A stretch of DNA of 64,000 bases from assembly GCF_024055795.1 (NCBI RefSeq), contig NZ_JAMXMY010000006.1, positions 248,001 to 312,000 on the forward strand, read 5' to 3'. Shown here piece after piece: positions 54,114 to 63,173 of the stretch; position 1 is the first letter of the stretch; every line of letters begins with the position of its first letter. Under the pieces are notes generated by a model. That model was not told where the DNA came from and ran no database searches. It saw only the letters and a program-made list of their open reading frames with translations. The DNA is from Actinoallomurus purpureus. GTDB taxonomy: Bacteria > Actinomycetota > Actinomycetes > Streptosporangiales > Streptosporangiaceae. The position numbers and the translations under genes were made by a program.

Positions 54114-55610
54114 TCAGCGAAGGTCGCGGCCCACGGGGGTGTGGGCACGGGCCTTGGCGGCCTTGGGAGCCGCGACGCGTCCGCCGTTGACCGGCAGGGT
54201 GCTGCCCGCGAACACCTGCGCGGCGTGCGCGGCACCGTCCGCGAGCTGGTCGAGGATGGTGCTGTTGTTGTTGGCGTACGTGTCGCAAGCCAAGTGGTAG
54301 CAGGGGTCGTACGCCTTGCCCGCCTCACCGCCGTAGATCTTCGCCTCGGCCTCGGTCTTCAGCTTCTCCGCGCCGGAGTCGAGGCCGCCGGCCGGGATGC
54401 CGTTCTCGATGAACGGCCCGTAGTCGGAGCGCCCGTTGAACTCGCTCGGCGAGGTCGCCAGCTTCCGCGTGCCGTAGTAGTCGAGGAAGACCTTCTCGAT
54501 CGCGCCGGAGCCGGCGGGCGGGTTGGTGCCCGCGCCCTCCGAGTCGTCGCCGTCGTACACGCCGCGCACGCCGTTGGGCGAGCCGAGCATGTCGAAGTTG
54601 AGGTTGAGGGCGATCCTGGACTTCTGGGCGGCCGTCAGGTGCTCGACGTAGTACTCCGAGCCGAGCAGGCCCTCCTCCTCGGCACCCCAGAACGCGAATC
54701 GCACCTTGTTCTTGATGCCCTTGCCGAGCTTGTCGATCTGCTCGGCGATGGTGAGGACCGTGGCGGTGCCGCTGCCGTTGTCGTTGATGCCGGGGCCGGC
54801 CGTGACGCTGTCGAGGTGCGCGCCGAGGACGACGACGTTGTCGGCGCGGCCGCGCCTGGTCTCGGCGAGGACGTTGTGCGCGGTGCGCTTCTCGCTGAAC
54901 GTGTCGGTCTTGATGTGCAGCTTCAGCGTTCCGGACGCCGAATCCTTCACCAGGTCGGTACCGAGCTGGTAGGTCGGGCCGATCACCGGGATCTTCCACG
55001 GCGTGCTGGCGGTGCCCTGCACCGGGCCCATGCGCTCGGGCGACGCGCCGTCGTTGTAGATCGCGATGGCGGCGGCGCCGGCGGTCTGGGCGTTGCCGGC
55101 CTTCACCGAGAAGTTGCAACCGCCGCGCTTGACCAGGGCGATGTTCCCCTTCGGGAAGCCGGCGAAGTCGTCGGCCTCGCAGCCGCTGCCCACGCCGGCG
55201 CCCGCCGCGTCGACCGCCGTGGCGACGGCGGTGACGTCACCGGAGCCGGAGAAGTCCAGGGTCGCGTAGTCGGTGCCGTAGACGTACGAGGGGCCGCCCG
55301 GCCGGTCGAGGACCGCGGGCGTCTTCTCCTTGTAGTAGTCGAAGGGGAAGTCCTGCACCGTCGGGCGGTAGCCGGCCTTCTTCAGCTGCTTGACGACGTA
55401 CTTCGTGGAGATCTCGAAGCCGGATTCGCCCGCCGCGCGGGTGCCGCCGTTGTAGGTGGCGATCGTCTGGAGGTCTTTCTGATGCCGGCGGATGTCCTTG
55501 AGCTTCACCAGCTTGTCGAGGCGCGGCCGTGCGGCCGCGTCAGCGGGGGCCGCCGCCCCGATGGAGGCGGCGGCCAGGCCGATGAGGGTACTGATGGCCA
55601 GTTTGCGCAA
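54114..55610 (-). CDS. Secreted M28-family aminopeptidase with PA domain
   Basis: A 498-residue exported zinc peptidase. The TTG at 55610 is chosen because AAGGGG lies 6 bases upstream and the signal peptide (RKLAISTLIGLAAASIGAAAPADA) begins there. Residues about 110-220 are a protease-associated domain (GCEADDFAGFPKGNIALVKR). The M28 domain follows, with zinc ligands in GAHLDSV, GINDNGSG, GAEEEGLLGS, FDMLGSP and CYHLACD. It probably trims peptides outside the cell. It is divergent from the GMC oxidoreductase gene, with 192 bases between starts. Confidence 0.92.
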   Translation of the reverse strand: MRKLAISTLIGLAAASIGAAAPADAAARPRLDKLVKLKDIRRHQKDLQTIATYNGGTRAAGESGFEISTKYVVKQLKKAGYRPTVQDFPFDYYKEKTPAVLDRPGGPSYVYGTDYATLDFSGSGDVTAVATAVDAAGAGVGSGCEADDFAGFPKGNIALVKRGGCNFSVKAGNAQTAGAAAIAIYNDGASPERMGPVQGTASTPWKIPVIGPTYQLGTDLVKDSASGTLKLHIKTDTFSEKRTAHNVLAETRRGRADNVVVLGAHLDSVTAGPGINDNGSGTATVLTIAEQIDKLGKGIKNKVRFAFWGAEEEGLLGSEYYVEHLTAAQKSRIALNLNFDMLGSPNGVRGVYDGDDSEGAGTNPPAGSGAIEKVFLDYYGTRKLATSPSEFNGRSDYGPFIENGIPAGGLDSGAEKLKTEAEAKIYGGEAGKAYDPCYHLACDTYANNNSTILDQLADGAAHAAQVFAGSTLPVNGGRVAAPKAAKARAHTPVGRDLR

Positions 55611-55802
55611 TGAGGGCCCCTTGAAACGGTAAAAGGGAGGTAATGCGCAAATCGTGACATCGCCGGGAGTCTCGCCGCCAGACATGAGACCGACTCGTTG
55701 CGGAAGATCGGAACGGTTCGCCAGAACGTGATTCGGTGCACTGTCCGGAATCGTCCGTGATCGATAGTGTTTCGCGCAGGCTCACAAGGCGTGGAGGCGG
55801 CC

Positions 55803-57389
55803 GTGTACGACTTCGTCATCGTCGGTGCCGGCAGCGCGGGCTGCGTGCTCGCCGAGCGGCTCAGTGCGGACCCGGGGACGAAGGTCCTGCTCCTGGAGGC
55901 CGGACCGCCCGATGACGCCCCCGAGATCCACATTCCGGCGGGGATCTCGGCGCTGTTCAAGAGCCAGTACGACTGGGACTACACGACCACCCCGCAACCC
56001 GGCGCGGGAGACCGCACGGTCTACTGGCCGCGCGGCCGGACCCTGGGCGGCAGCTCGTCGACCAACGCGATGATCTACATCAGGGGTCACCGGCACGACT
56101 TCGACACCTGGCGCGACGAGTACGGCTGCAAGGGCTGGGGCTACGCCGACCTGCTGCCCTACTTCCTGCGCGCGGAGGACCAGCAGCGCGGCGCGTCGGA
56201 CTACCACGGCATCGACGGGCCGCTCCGCGTCGAGGACCTGCGCTACAAGCATCCGCTCACCCGTGCCTGGGTCGAGTCGGCGACGGCCTTCGGCCTGCCC
56301 GCCAACAACGACTTCAACGGCGCCGAGCAGGACGGGGTCGGGTTCTACCAGGTGACGCAGCGGCGGGGCCGCCGGTGGTCGACGGCCGACGCCTACCTGG
56401 CGCGAGCGGCGGAGCGCCCGAACCTGACGGTGGCGACCGACGCGCTGGTCACCCGGGTGGTCATCGAGAACGGCCGGGCCACCGGCGTCGCGTACGTGCG
56501 CGGCGGGGCGGAGCAGCGGGCCGTCGCCCGGCGCGAGGTCATCCTGTCCGGCGGAGCGGTCAACTCACCGCAGGTCCTCATGCTGTCCGGCGTGGGGCCC
56601 GCCGACCACCTGCGCTCGCTCGGCATCGACGTGGTCGTGGACCTGCCCGCCGTGGGAACCGGGCTGCAGGATCACCCGATGGTGCCCGTCATGTGGCACA
56701 CGCCGGGCAAGAAGGCGCTCTGGGAGGGCGTCAACACGCGCAGCCTCCTGCTGTACCAGGCCCTGGGGCGCGGACCGTACGCCTCGAACGTCGCCGAGGC
56801 CGGCGGCTTCGTACGGACCCGTCCCGACCTGCCGGCGCCGGACCTGCAGTACCACGTGCTGCCGACGCCGTACCTCGACCAGGGCCTGACCGACCCGAAC
56901 AAGCGGATCATCTCGGTGTTCGCCACCACCGTGGCCGTGGCCGGTCGCGGCAGCGTGACCCTGCGGTCCGCCGACCCGCGCTGGAAGCCCCTGATCGACC
57001 CGGACTACCTGGGTGACGCGGCGGATCTCGACGTGCTCCTCGCGGGCGTCCGCCAGGCCCGGGAGATCGCGGCGACCGGCCCGCTGGCCCGGATCGTCGG
57101 CGGGGAGTACGCCCCCGGCGAGGACGTCGAGGACCTCGCCGAGTGGGTCCGGGGGCAGGTCGTGACGCTCTACCACCCCACCAGCACGTGCGCGATGGGC
57201 GGGGCCGATGACGCGGTCTGCGACCCCGAACTACGGGTGCGCGGCGTGGACGGCCTGCGCGTCGTCGACGCGTCGGTGATGCCGGCGGTGCCCCGGGGCA
57301 ACACGAACGCCCCGACGATCGCGATCGCCGAGCGGGCCGCCGACCTGATCGCCGGCGGCACGCTGCTGCCTCCGGTCGAATTCGCCTGA
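55803..57389 (+). CDS. GMC-family FAD oxidoreductase (choline dehydrogenase-like)
   Basis: A 528-residue flavoenzyme oxidising an alcohol. GTG 55803 has GGAGG 6 bases upstream. The FAD-binding motif FVIVGAGSAGCVLAERLS opens the protein. RGRTLGGSSSTNAMIYIRG is the first GMC signature and SGGAVNSPQVLMLSGVG the second. The catalytic His is in YHPTSTCAMG, followed by PRGNTNAPTIAIAERAAD. It resembles choline dehydrogenase and PEG or alcohol dehydrogenases; the substrate is unknown. No betaine aldehyde dehydrogenase is adjacent. Confidence 0.9.
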   Translation: MYDFVIVGAGSAGCVLAERLSADPGTKVLLLEAGPPDDAPEIHIPAGISALFKSQYDWDYTTTPQPGAGDRTVYWPRGRTLGGSSSTNAMIYIRGHRHDFDTWRDEYGCKGWGYADLLPYFLRAEDQQRGASDYHGIDGPLRVEDLRYKHPLTRAWVESATAFGLPANNDFNGAEQDGVGFYQVTQRRGRRWSTADAYLARAAERPNLTVATDALVTRVVIENGRATGVAYVRGGAEQRAVARREVILSGGAVNSPQVLMLSGVGPADHLRSLGIDVVVDLPAVGTGLQDHPMVPVMWHTPGKKALWEGVNTRSLLLYQALGRGPYASNVAEAGGFVRTRPDLPAPDLQYHVLPTPYLDQGLTDPNKRIISVFATTVAVAGRGSVTLRSADPRWKPLIDPDYLGDAADLDVLLAGVRQAREIAATGPLARIVGGEYAPGEDVEDLAEWVRGQVVTLYHPTSTCAMGGADDAVCDPELRVRGVDGLRVVDASVMPAVPRGNTNAPTIAIAERAADLIAGGTLLPPVEFA

Positions 57390-57506
57390 CCGTAGACCGG
57401 AGATCGTGGTCTCGCGGCCCTGGGAGCTGTGCGCCCGCGTTGAGCCCCGCCCGGATGGAGGGCGCCTGTACGGGCGGGGCCCAGCGGGGGCGCACAGATC
57501 CGGCAG

Positions 57507-57531
57507 GGGCGCCCCGATCCGTGGGGCGCCC
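57507..57531. terminator. Hairpin between GMC gene and small convergent gene
   Basis: GGGCGCCCC and GGGGCGCCC form a 9-base stem with a 7-base loop. It lies 14 bases from the stop of the small minus-strand gene. Confidence 0.5.
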
Positions 57532-57544
57532 GGATCCGGCGGGG

Positions 57545-57655
57545 TCACCGCGTACGACGACGCAGAAGGCGGCGGGGCTGGTTCTCCTCCCGCGCCTGGA
57601 CGCGCAGCTCGCGGACGCGCTCGTCCATGAGGGCCTTGACGATGTCCGGATGCAT
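57545..57655 (-). CDS. 36-residue small protein
   Basis: An ATG at 57655 with AAGGAG 8 bases upstream opens a 36-codon frame beginning MHPDIVKALMDERVRELRVQ and ending in a strongly basic RRLLRRRTR tail. Such MHPD-type short helical proteins recur in actinomycete genomes in my recollection, which together with the ribosome site makes it a likely gene. The function is unknown. Confidence 0.5.
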   Translation of the reverse strand: MHPDIVKALMDERVRELRVQAREENQPRRLLRRRTR

Positions 57656-58073
57656 CTTCGTGCTCCTTGCGGTGCGAGCCGGTCGATCCGGCCTCGCACT
57701 CATAAGGTTCGTTCTAAGGCGGGGTCCGGGGCATCGGAACAATGCCTCATCCTTCGGCCGCCCGGGGTCTAAGCACCCCTCCGACGCGCGTACGCCGCCT
57801 AAGGCCGCCTCAGGCCACCCGGGTGCGGGGGACGCGGCGGCGGTTAGAGATGTCCCAGAGCTTCGGTCCGTTGACGTCGGCGTCCTCCAGAGGGGCGGCG
57901 CCCACGCCGCGGCGGCCGAGGTGACACGCTGATCCCAATCGACACGTGAGCGGCGCGCGTCGTCTGGACTGAGGAGCGCAGGGAGCGAAGCGACCGGAGC
58001 GACGAGGGAAGACGGCGCATTGGGCGCCGCGAACCGCGCTCGCGAAGCGAGCGCAATTCAACATGGAGGACAC
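57656..58073. other. Intergenic region before zinc dehydrogenase, with purine-rich repeat and hairpin
   Basis: No gene is supported in these 418 bases. A run built on GAGCG/GAAGCGAC units (about 57973-58008) is followed by an 8-base stem hairpin, GCGCTCGC-GAA-GCGAGCGC (58036-58054), 10 bases before the GGAGG of the dehydrogenase gene. The hairpin lies where it could influence translation. Confidence 0.4.
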
Positions 58074-59060
58074 ATGGCCACACTTCCGGCGTTGATCTGG
58101 CGGGGTGGGAGCGAGGCGGCCGTCGTCGACGTGCCGCGTCCGGCGGCGCGCGAGGGCTGGTCACGGGTCCGCGTCGGGTACGCCGGGCTGTGCGGCAGCG
58201 ACCTGCACATCCTGGCCGGTGAGCACATCCGGGCGCAGCCGGGCATCGTGATCGGGCACGAGTTCGCCGGCACGCTCGACGAACCGGCCGCCGGGCTGGA
58301 GGCGGGCACGCCCGTGTTCGTCAATCCGATGGTGCACTGCGGCGTCTGCGACGCCTGTACGCGCGGCCGGGTGAACATCTGCCAGTCCCTCACGTCGGTC
58401 GGCATCGACTACCCCGGAGCCGCCTGCCCCGAGGTCGTGGTGCCCGACTACGGGCTGTACCCGCTGCCGCCCGGGATGCCGCTCGCCGACGCCGCACTGG
58501 TGGAGCCCCTCGCCGTCGGCGTACGGGCCGTCCGGCGTGGTGAGGTGCGTCTCGGTGACCGCGTGCACGTCATCGGGGCGGGGCCGATCGGCTGCATCGT
58601 CGGCCTGCTGGCCAGGATGGCCGGGGCCGTCGAGGTGACCGTGTCCGAGCCGTCGGCGTTCCGGCGGGAGCAGGCGGCGGCGCTCGGCCTGACCGTCGTG
58701 GACGGCGGCGCCACCCCGACGGCCGACGTCGTCTTCGACGCGACCGGGCACCCGGCGGCGGCACCCGAGATCACGTCATGGGCGCGGCCGGGCGGGCGCA
58801 TCGTCCTCGTCGGGGCGTACCCGCCGGCGCCGCAGCGGACGGCCCTACTGTCGATCATGTTCGCCGAGCTCACCCTCGTCGGCACGCGGATCTACACCCG
58901 CCCGGACATCCTGGCCGCGATCGAGCTGATCGCGACCGGCCGCGTCGACGTCTCCCGTTTCGTGACCGAGGTCGTGCCGCTGCGCGACGCCGCGAAGGCG
59001 GTCGAGCGGCTGCGGGCGGGGACCGCGATGAAGCTGCTGGTCGCCCCGGAGGGCACATGA
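58074..59060 (+). CDS. Zinc-dependent medium-chain dehydrogenase
   Basis: A 328-residue NAD(P)-dependent alcohol or polyol dehydrogenase. The ATG at 58074 has GGAGG 4 bases upstream. Catalytic zinc ligands are Cys40 (GLCGSDLH) and His62-Glu63 (GHEF). The structural zinc Cys are 89, 92, 95 and 103. The cofactor motif is [12 protein letters not shown]. It is coupled by ATGA to a mannonate dehydratase gene, so the substrate is probably a hexonate or uronate-derived sugar acid such as idonate, gluconate or fructuronate; this is inference. Confidence 0.88.
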   Translation: MATLPALIWRGGSEAAVVDVPRPAAREGWSRVRVGYAGLCGSDLHILAGEHIRAQPGIVIGHEFAGTLDEPAAGLEAGTPVFVNPMVHCGVCDACTRGRVNICQSLTSVGIDYPGAACPEVVVPDYGLYPLPPGMPLADAALVEPLAVGVRAVRRGEVRLGDRVHVIGAGPIGCIVGLLARMAGAVEVTVSEPSAFRREQAAALGLTVVDGGATPTADVVFDATGHPAAAPEITSWARPGGRIVLVGAYPPAPQRTALLSIMFAELTLVGTRIYTRPDILAAIELIATGRVDVSRFVTEVVPLRDAAKAVERLRAGTAMKLLVAPEGT

Positions 59061-60265
59061 AGATCACTGACGCCGCGGTCATCGTCACCGCGCCGGGACG
59101 CAACTACGTCACCCTCAGACTGACGACCGACGACGGCATCGTCGGGTACGGCGACGCGACCCTGAACGGACGCGAGCTGGCCGTCGCCGCCTACCTGAGC
59201 GAGCACGTGCTGCCGCTGCTGGCCGGCCGCGACGCCTCCCGGATCGGCGACACCTGGCAGTACCTCTACAAGGGCGCGTACTGGCGGCGCGGCCCGGTCA
59301 CGATGACCGCGATCTCAGCGGTCGACCAGGCACTGTGGGACATCAAGGGCAAGGCCGCGGGCCTGCCGGTGTACCAGCTGCTCGGCGGCAGGGCACGGGA
59401 GGCGCTCACCGTGTACGGGCACGCCAGCGGCGTCGACGTCGACGACCTCCTCGCCGACGTCGCGCGGCACCTCGAGCTCGGCTACACCGCCGTTCGCGTG
59501 CAGGCCAAGATCCCCGGGATGGACTCCACGTACGGGATGCACACCGGCTCGCAGATCTACGAGCCCGCGTCCGGCGCGCTGCCCCGGGAGGAGACCTGGA
59601 ACACCGCCGCGTACCTCGACTTCGTCCCGACCCTGATGAAGCGGGTCCGCGAGGAGTTCGGATACGGCTTCCACCTGCTGCACGACGCGCATCACCGGCT
59701 GACCCCGATCGAGGCGGCCCGGCTCGGCGGCGCGCTGGAGCCGTACCGCATGTTCTGGCTGGAGGACGCCACCCCGGCCGAGGACCAGGAGGCGTTCCGC
59801 CTCATCCGCTCGCACACGGTCACGCCGCTGGCGGTCGGCGAGGTCTTCAACACCATCTGGGACTGCCGGCAGCTGATCACCGAACGGCTCATCGACTACA
59901 TCCGGACGTCCGTCGCGCACGCGGGCGGCATCTCCCACGTACGCCGGATCATGGACCTGGCCGACCTGTACGGCGTCCGCTCCGGCTCACACGGCCCGGG
60001 CGACGTCTCACCGGTCGGCCTGGCCGCCAACCTGCATCTCGACCTGGCCATCCCGAACTTCGGGATCCAGGAGTACATGGGCCACCGCGACCCGGCCGGC
60101 GAGGTCTTCGACTGGGGCTACCGGTACGAGAGCGGGATGCTGTGGCTGTCGGACCGGCCGGGGCTCGGCGTCGAGGTCGACGAGGAGGCCGCGCGGCGAT
60201 ACCCCTACGACCCGAAGTACCTGCCGGTCGCGCGGCTGCCGGACGGCGGCATGCACGACTGGTGA
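59057..60265 (+). CDS. manD: Mannonate dehydratase ManD type (enolase superfamily)
   Basis: A 402-residue enzyme converting D-mannonate (or D-gluconate in less specific relatives) to 2-keto-3-deoxygluconate. It starts at an ATG overlapping the upstream stop. ManD signatures are [12 protein letters not shown] with the catalytic Arg, [16 protein letters not shown] with the Asp ligand and His, [18 protein letters not shown] with Glu and [15 protein letters not shown] with Glu. The C-terminal [10 protein letters not shown] and the end [10 protein letters not shown] are typical. With the dehydrogenase it forms a sugar-acid catabolic operon; no KDG kinase or aldolase is in the window. Confidence 0.9.
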   Translation: MKITDAAVIVTAPGRNYVTLRLTTDDGIVGYGDATLNGRELAVAAYLSEHVLPLLAGRDASRIGDTWQYLYKGAYWRRGPVTMTAISAVDQALWDIKGKAAGLPVYQLLGGRAREALTVYGHASGVDVDDLLADVARHLELGYTAVRVQAKIPGMDSTYGMHTGSQIYEPASGALPREETWNTAAYLDFVPTLMKRVREEFGYGFHLLHDAHHRLTPIEAARLGGALEPYRMFWLEDATPAEDQEAFRLIRSHTVTPLAVGEVFNTIWDCRQLITERLIDYIRTSVAHAGGISHVRRIMDLADLYGVRSGSHGPGDVSPVGLAANLHLDLAIPNFGIQEYMGHRDPAGEVFDWGYRYESGMLWLSDRPGLGVEVDEEAARRYPYDPKYLPVARLPDGGMHDW

Positions 60266-60270
60266 GCGGC

Positions 60271-60298
60271 GCGCGGGAGCGGCCGGCCGCTCCCGCGC
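60271..60298. terminator. Palindromic terminator between ManD and aldehyde dehydrogenase genes
   Basis: A perfect 28-base palindrome (5' arm GCGCGGGAGCGGCC) starts 5 bases after the ManD stop, in the 81-base gap between convergent genes. A 14-base direct repeat GGTCAGCGGTAGCG occurs at 60302 and at 60345, the second covering the end of the aldehyde dehydrogenase gene. Confidence 0.65.
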
Positions 60299-60346
60299 CC
60301 CGGTCAGCGGTAGCGCCGGCGCGGTGCCGGCCGCACGCGCGCTTGG

Positions 60347-61849
60347 TCAGCGGTAGCGGCGGCCGTGCAGCAGGCCGACGAGCTGCAGCAGCTTGGCCAT
60401 GTCCTTGTCGGTGCGCTTGAACGACGTGAGGTTCATCGGCGCGGCGAACCGCTGCCGGGTGATGGCCTTGGCGCGGGCGAACTCCCGCAGGCCGTCGGCG
60501 CCGTGGATGCGGCCGAAGCCGGAGTCGCCCACCCCGCCGAACGGCAGGGCCGGGACGGCCGCGAAGGCGATCACGGCGTTGATCGAGGTCATGCCGCTGC
60601 GGAGCCGGCGCGCCGTGTCCATGGCCGTCGAGCGGCTCCGGGAGTAGATCGCGCCCGCCAGGGCGTACGGGGTGGCGTTGGCGCGGGTGACGGCCTCGTC
60701 CATGGACTTGACCCGGTGCACGGTGATGGTCGGGCCGAAGGTCTCCTCGCGGACCGCGGGGGCGTCGTCCGGAACGTCCACGAGGATCACCGGTTCGACG
60801 TAGGGTTCCTTCACCGCGTCGGCGCCGCCGACGATCGCCCGGCCGCCCCGTGCCAGGGCGTCGTCGACGTGCCGCTTGATGACGTCGAGCTGGCCGGGCA
60901 TGGTGATCGGGCCGTACGCGGCGGTGCGGTCCTCGCCGGGCCGCAGCGTCCTGGCCTGTTCGGTCAGCTTGGCGACGAAATCGTCGTAGACACCGTCGAT
61001 GACGTACACCCGCTCGACACCGGCGCAGGTCTGGCCCGCGTTGGACATCGCGCCCCACAGCGCCGCCTCGGCGGCTTCGTCGAGGTCGGCGTCGGCGTCG
61101 ACGATGAACGCGTCCTTGCCGCCGCACTCGGCGACGATGGGGGTGAGGCGCTCGGCGCAGGCCGCCATGACCTTCCGCGCGGTGGGCGCGGACCCGGTGA
61201 AGGCGATCTTGTCGACGGCACCGCGGGTGAGCGCCGCGCCGGTCTCGCCCAGGCCGGTCACGACCTGGAACACCGGCTGCTCCGGGATGACCTCGGAGAC
61301 GATCTCGGCGAGCAGCAGGCCGACGCCGGGGGTGTACTCCGAGGGTTTGAAGACGACCGCGTTGCCCGCCGCCAGCGCGTACGCGATCGAGCCGACGGGG
61401 GTGAAGAGTGGGTAGTTCCACGGCCCGATCACGCCGACGACGCCGAGCGGCTGGTACTCCAGGACGCACTTCTGGTTGATCGCGACGAGGCCCGGGAAGA
61501 CGCCGCGCGGGCCGAGGACCTTCTGAGCGTTACGCGCCGCCCAGTCCAGGTGCGTGATCGCCAGCACCGTCTCGAGCTGGGCGTCGGCCACCGGCTTGCC
61601 GGTCTCCTGGTGGATCGCGGCCGCCACGCGGTTCAGCGCGCGGGTCAGGGCGCCCTTGATGTTGAGCAGCCGGGCCCGGCGCTCCTTCCAGCCGAGGTCC
61701 GCCCACCACACCGAGGCGACGCGGGCGCGCTCGACGGCGGCGTTCACTGCGGCCTCGTCGTGGACCGGGTGCTCGCCGAGGACCTCGCCGGTCGCCGGGT
61801 TCAGGGAACGGAACGTCTCGGCGGTCTTCTCGTTCGCAGTCGCGGTCAT
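60347..61849 (-). CDS. Aldehyde dehydrogenase (succinate-semialdehyde type)
   Basis: A 500-residue NAD(P)-dependent aldehyde oxidiser, reading from ATG 61849 after GGGTGA; an ATG at 61867 would add six residues. GPWNYPLFTPVGSIAYALAAGN is the family N-terminal signature, the general base Glu is in VAECGGKDAF, and the nucleophile Cys is in NAGQTCAGVERVYV. LPFGGVGDSGFGR closes the fold. It lacks close functional neighbours besides the convergent sugar-acid operon. The substrate is uncertain. Confidence 0.9.
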   Translation of the reverse strand: MTATANEKTAETFRSLNPATGEVLGEHPVHDEAAVNAAVERARVASVWWADLGWKERRARLLNIKGALTRALNRVAAAIHQETGKPVADAQLETVLAITHLDWAARNAQKVLGPRGVFPGLVAINQKCVLEYQPLGVVGVIGPWNYPLFTPVGSIAYALAAGNAVVFKPSEYTPGVGLLLAEIVSEVIPEQPVFQVVTGLGETGAALTRGAVDKIAFTGSAPTARKVMAACAERLTPIVAECGGKDAFIVDADADLDEAAEAALWGAMSNAGQTCAGVERVYVIDGVYDDFVAKLTEQARTLRPGEDRTAAYGPITMPGQLDVIKRHVDDALARGGRAIVGGADAVKEPYVEPVILVDVPDDAPAVREETFGPTITVHRVKSMDEAVTRANATPYALAGAIYSRSRSTAMDTARRLRSGMTSINAVIAFAAVPALPFGGVGDSGFGRIHGADGLREFARAKAITRQRFAAPMNLTSFKRTDKDMAKLLQLVGLLHGRRYR

Positions 61850-61995
61850 CGGCGTCACCCGGTCCATAACGAGGTTCGGTTTCCCCGTAATCTATCGCTT
61901 ACGCGCCGCGTGGGAACGGCGCGGAACGCGAACCGCGGCCCGCCGTGCGCCCGGGCGAGCGTACGGCGGGCCGAGCGCAGCCGGTGGTCGCCGGA

Positions 61996-62451
61996 CTACC
62001 AGTAGACCGGTCCCGAACTGCATGACGGGTCGTCGCCTGGGTGATCGAAGGTGACGTACATGTACATGCTCTGCTGATGGCGGGTGTAGGAAATATCCTT
62101 CTTCGCAGGCGTCAGCAGGTGGCGGGTCTTGCCGTCACCCATGCCGTTGTCCCTGTTCTCCCATTCTTTCGTGGGATTGACGCCGTAGTCCTTGAAGGAG
62201 ATGTTGTTCTTGTTCCTCGACTTCGCGTACTTCTTCTTGATGTTGTAGGTGATGTAGTTGACGTGCCTGGTGCGGTTCTTGCCGAGCGTGAAGTGGATGT
62301 AGAACGTCGCGACGTCGCCCGACTTCTTGTTCTTACAGGTGATCGGCTGCGGCAATGAGGCATAGGCCGGGGTGGCGACGGCCAGGGTGCCGCAGGCGAC
62401 GGCGGCGGCCGCGCCGACGGCCGCGACCCTGCGCCGGGACAGGAAGGACAT
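61996..62451 (-). CDS. Small secreted Lys/Tyr-rich protein
   Basis: A 151-residue exported protein. The ATG at 62451 follows GAGGA. The signal peptide (FLSRRRVAAVGAAAAVACGTLAVATPAYA) ends near residue 31. The mature protein is basic and aromatic (FYIHFTLGKNRTRHVNYITY, NIKKKYAKSRNKNN, YTRHQQSMYMYVTF) with three Cys, one early (ITCKNKK) and two late (DPSCSSG region has one). No family is recognised. Composition recalls the MRRIA secreted family at 40-42.6 kb, but no shared motif is visible. Confidence 0.65.
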   Translation of the reverse strand: MSFLSRRRVAAVGAAAAVACGTLAVATPAYASLPQPITCKNKKSGDVATFYIHFTLGKNRTRHVNYITYNIKKKYAKSRNKNNISFKDYGVNPTKEWENRDNGMGDGKTRHLLTPAKKDISYTRHQQSMYMYVTFDHPGDDPSCSSGPVYW

Positions 62452-62546
62452 GGCGCTCCTCGGTAGCGGGATTTTGAAGATCAACTGTCGGGGCTCGGCG
62501 CCGTCGGGGTCAAGGGTCTGCAGTCCCAATGCGGTCTGCCCGAAAG

Positions 62547-63173
62547 TCACCGCCCAGGGGAGGGGAGGATGCCGCGTTCGATGGCCGCGGTCACCGCGGC
62601 GGTCCGGCCGGAGACCCCCAGCTTGCCGAACGTCCGCAGGAGGTGGGTCTTGACCGTCGCCTCGCTGATGAGCAACTCCCGGCCGATCTCGGCGTTGGTA
62701 CGGCCGCGGGCGACGAGCCGCAGCACGTCGATCTCCCGGCGGGACAGCTCGACGGGGGAGCGTATCCGCGACACCAGCTTCGCGGCCACCGAGGGGGCCA
62801 GCACCGTCTCGCCGCGCGCGGCCGCGCGGACGGCCTGCGCGAGGTCGTGCCGCGAGGCGTCCTTGAGCAGGTATCCGGCGGCGCCCGCCTCGACCGCGCG
62901 GAGGATGTCGGCGTCCGTGTCGTACGTCGTCAGCACCACGACGCGGGTCTGCGGGCGCTGGACGAGCACCCGCGCGGTCGCCTCCACGCCGTCACCGCCC
63001 GGCATCCGCAGGTCCATCAGCACGACGTCCGGTTCGTGCGCCCGGACCGCCGCGACCGCCTCGGCGGCGCCACCGGCCTCGGCCACGACCGTCAGGTCGT
63101 CCTCGGCCGACAGCATGCCGCGTAGCCCCTCGCGTACGACCGGATGGTCGTCGACGAGCAACACCTTGATCAC
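62547..63173 (-). CDS. LuxR/NarL-type response regulator
   Basis: A 208-residue regulator. The receiver has Asp8/Asp9, phospho-acceptor Asp54 in LMDLRMPGGDG and Lys in YLLKDAS. The C-terminal LuxR domain is LSRREIDVLRLVARGRTNAEIGREL with the recognition helix EATVKTHLLRTFGKL. Its start overlaps the kinase stop by ATGA. The small secreted protein gene lies downstream and may be a target, but this is a guess. Confidence 0.93.
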   Translation of the reverse strand: MIKVLLVDDHPVVREGLRGMLSAEDDLTVVAEAGGAAEAVAAVRAHEPDVVLMDLRMPGGDGVEATARVLVQRPQTRVVVLTTYDTDADILRAVEAGAAGYLLKDASRHDLAQAVRAAARGETVLAPSVAAKLVSRIRSPVELSRREIDVLRLVARGRTNAEIGRELLISEATVKTHLLRTFGKLGVSGRTAAVTAAIERGILPSPGR

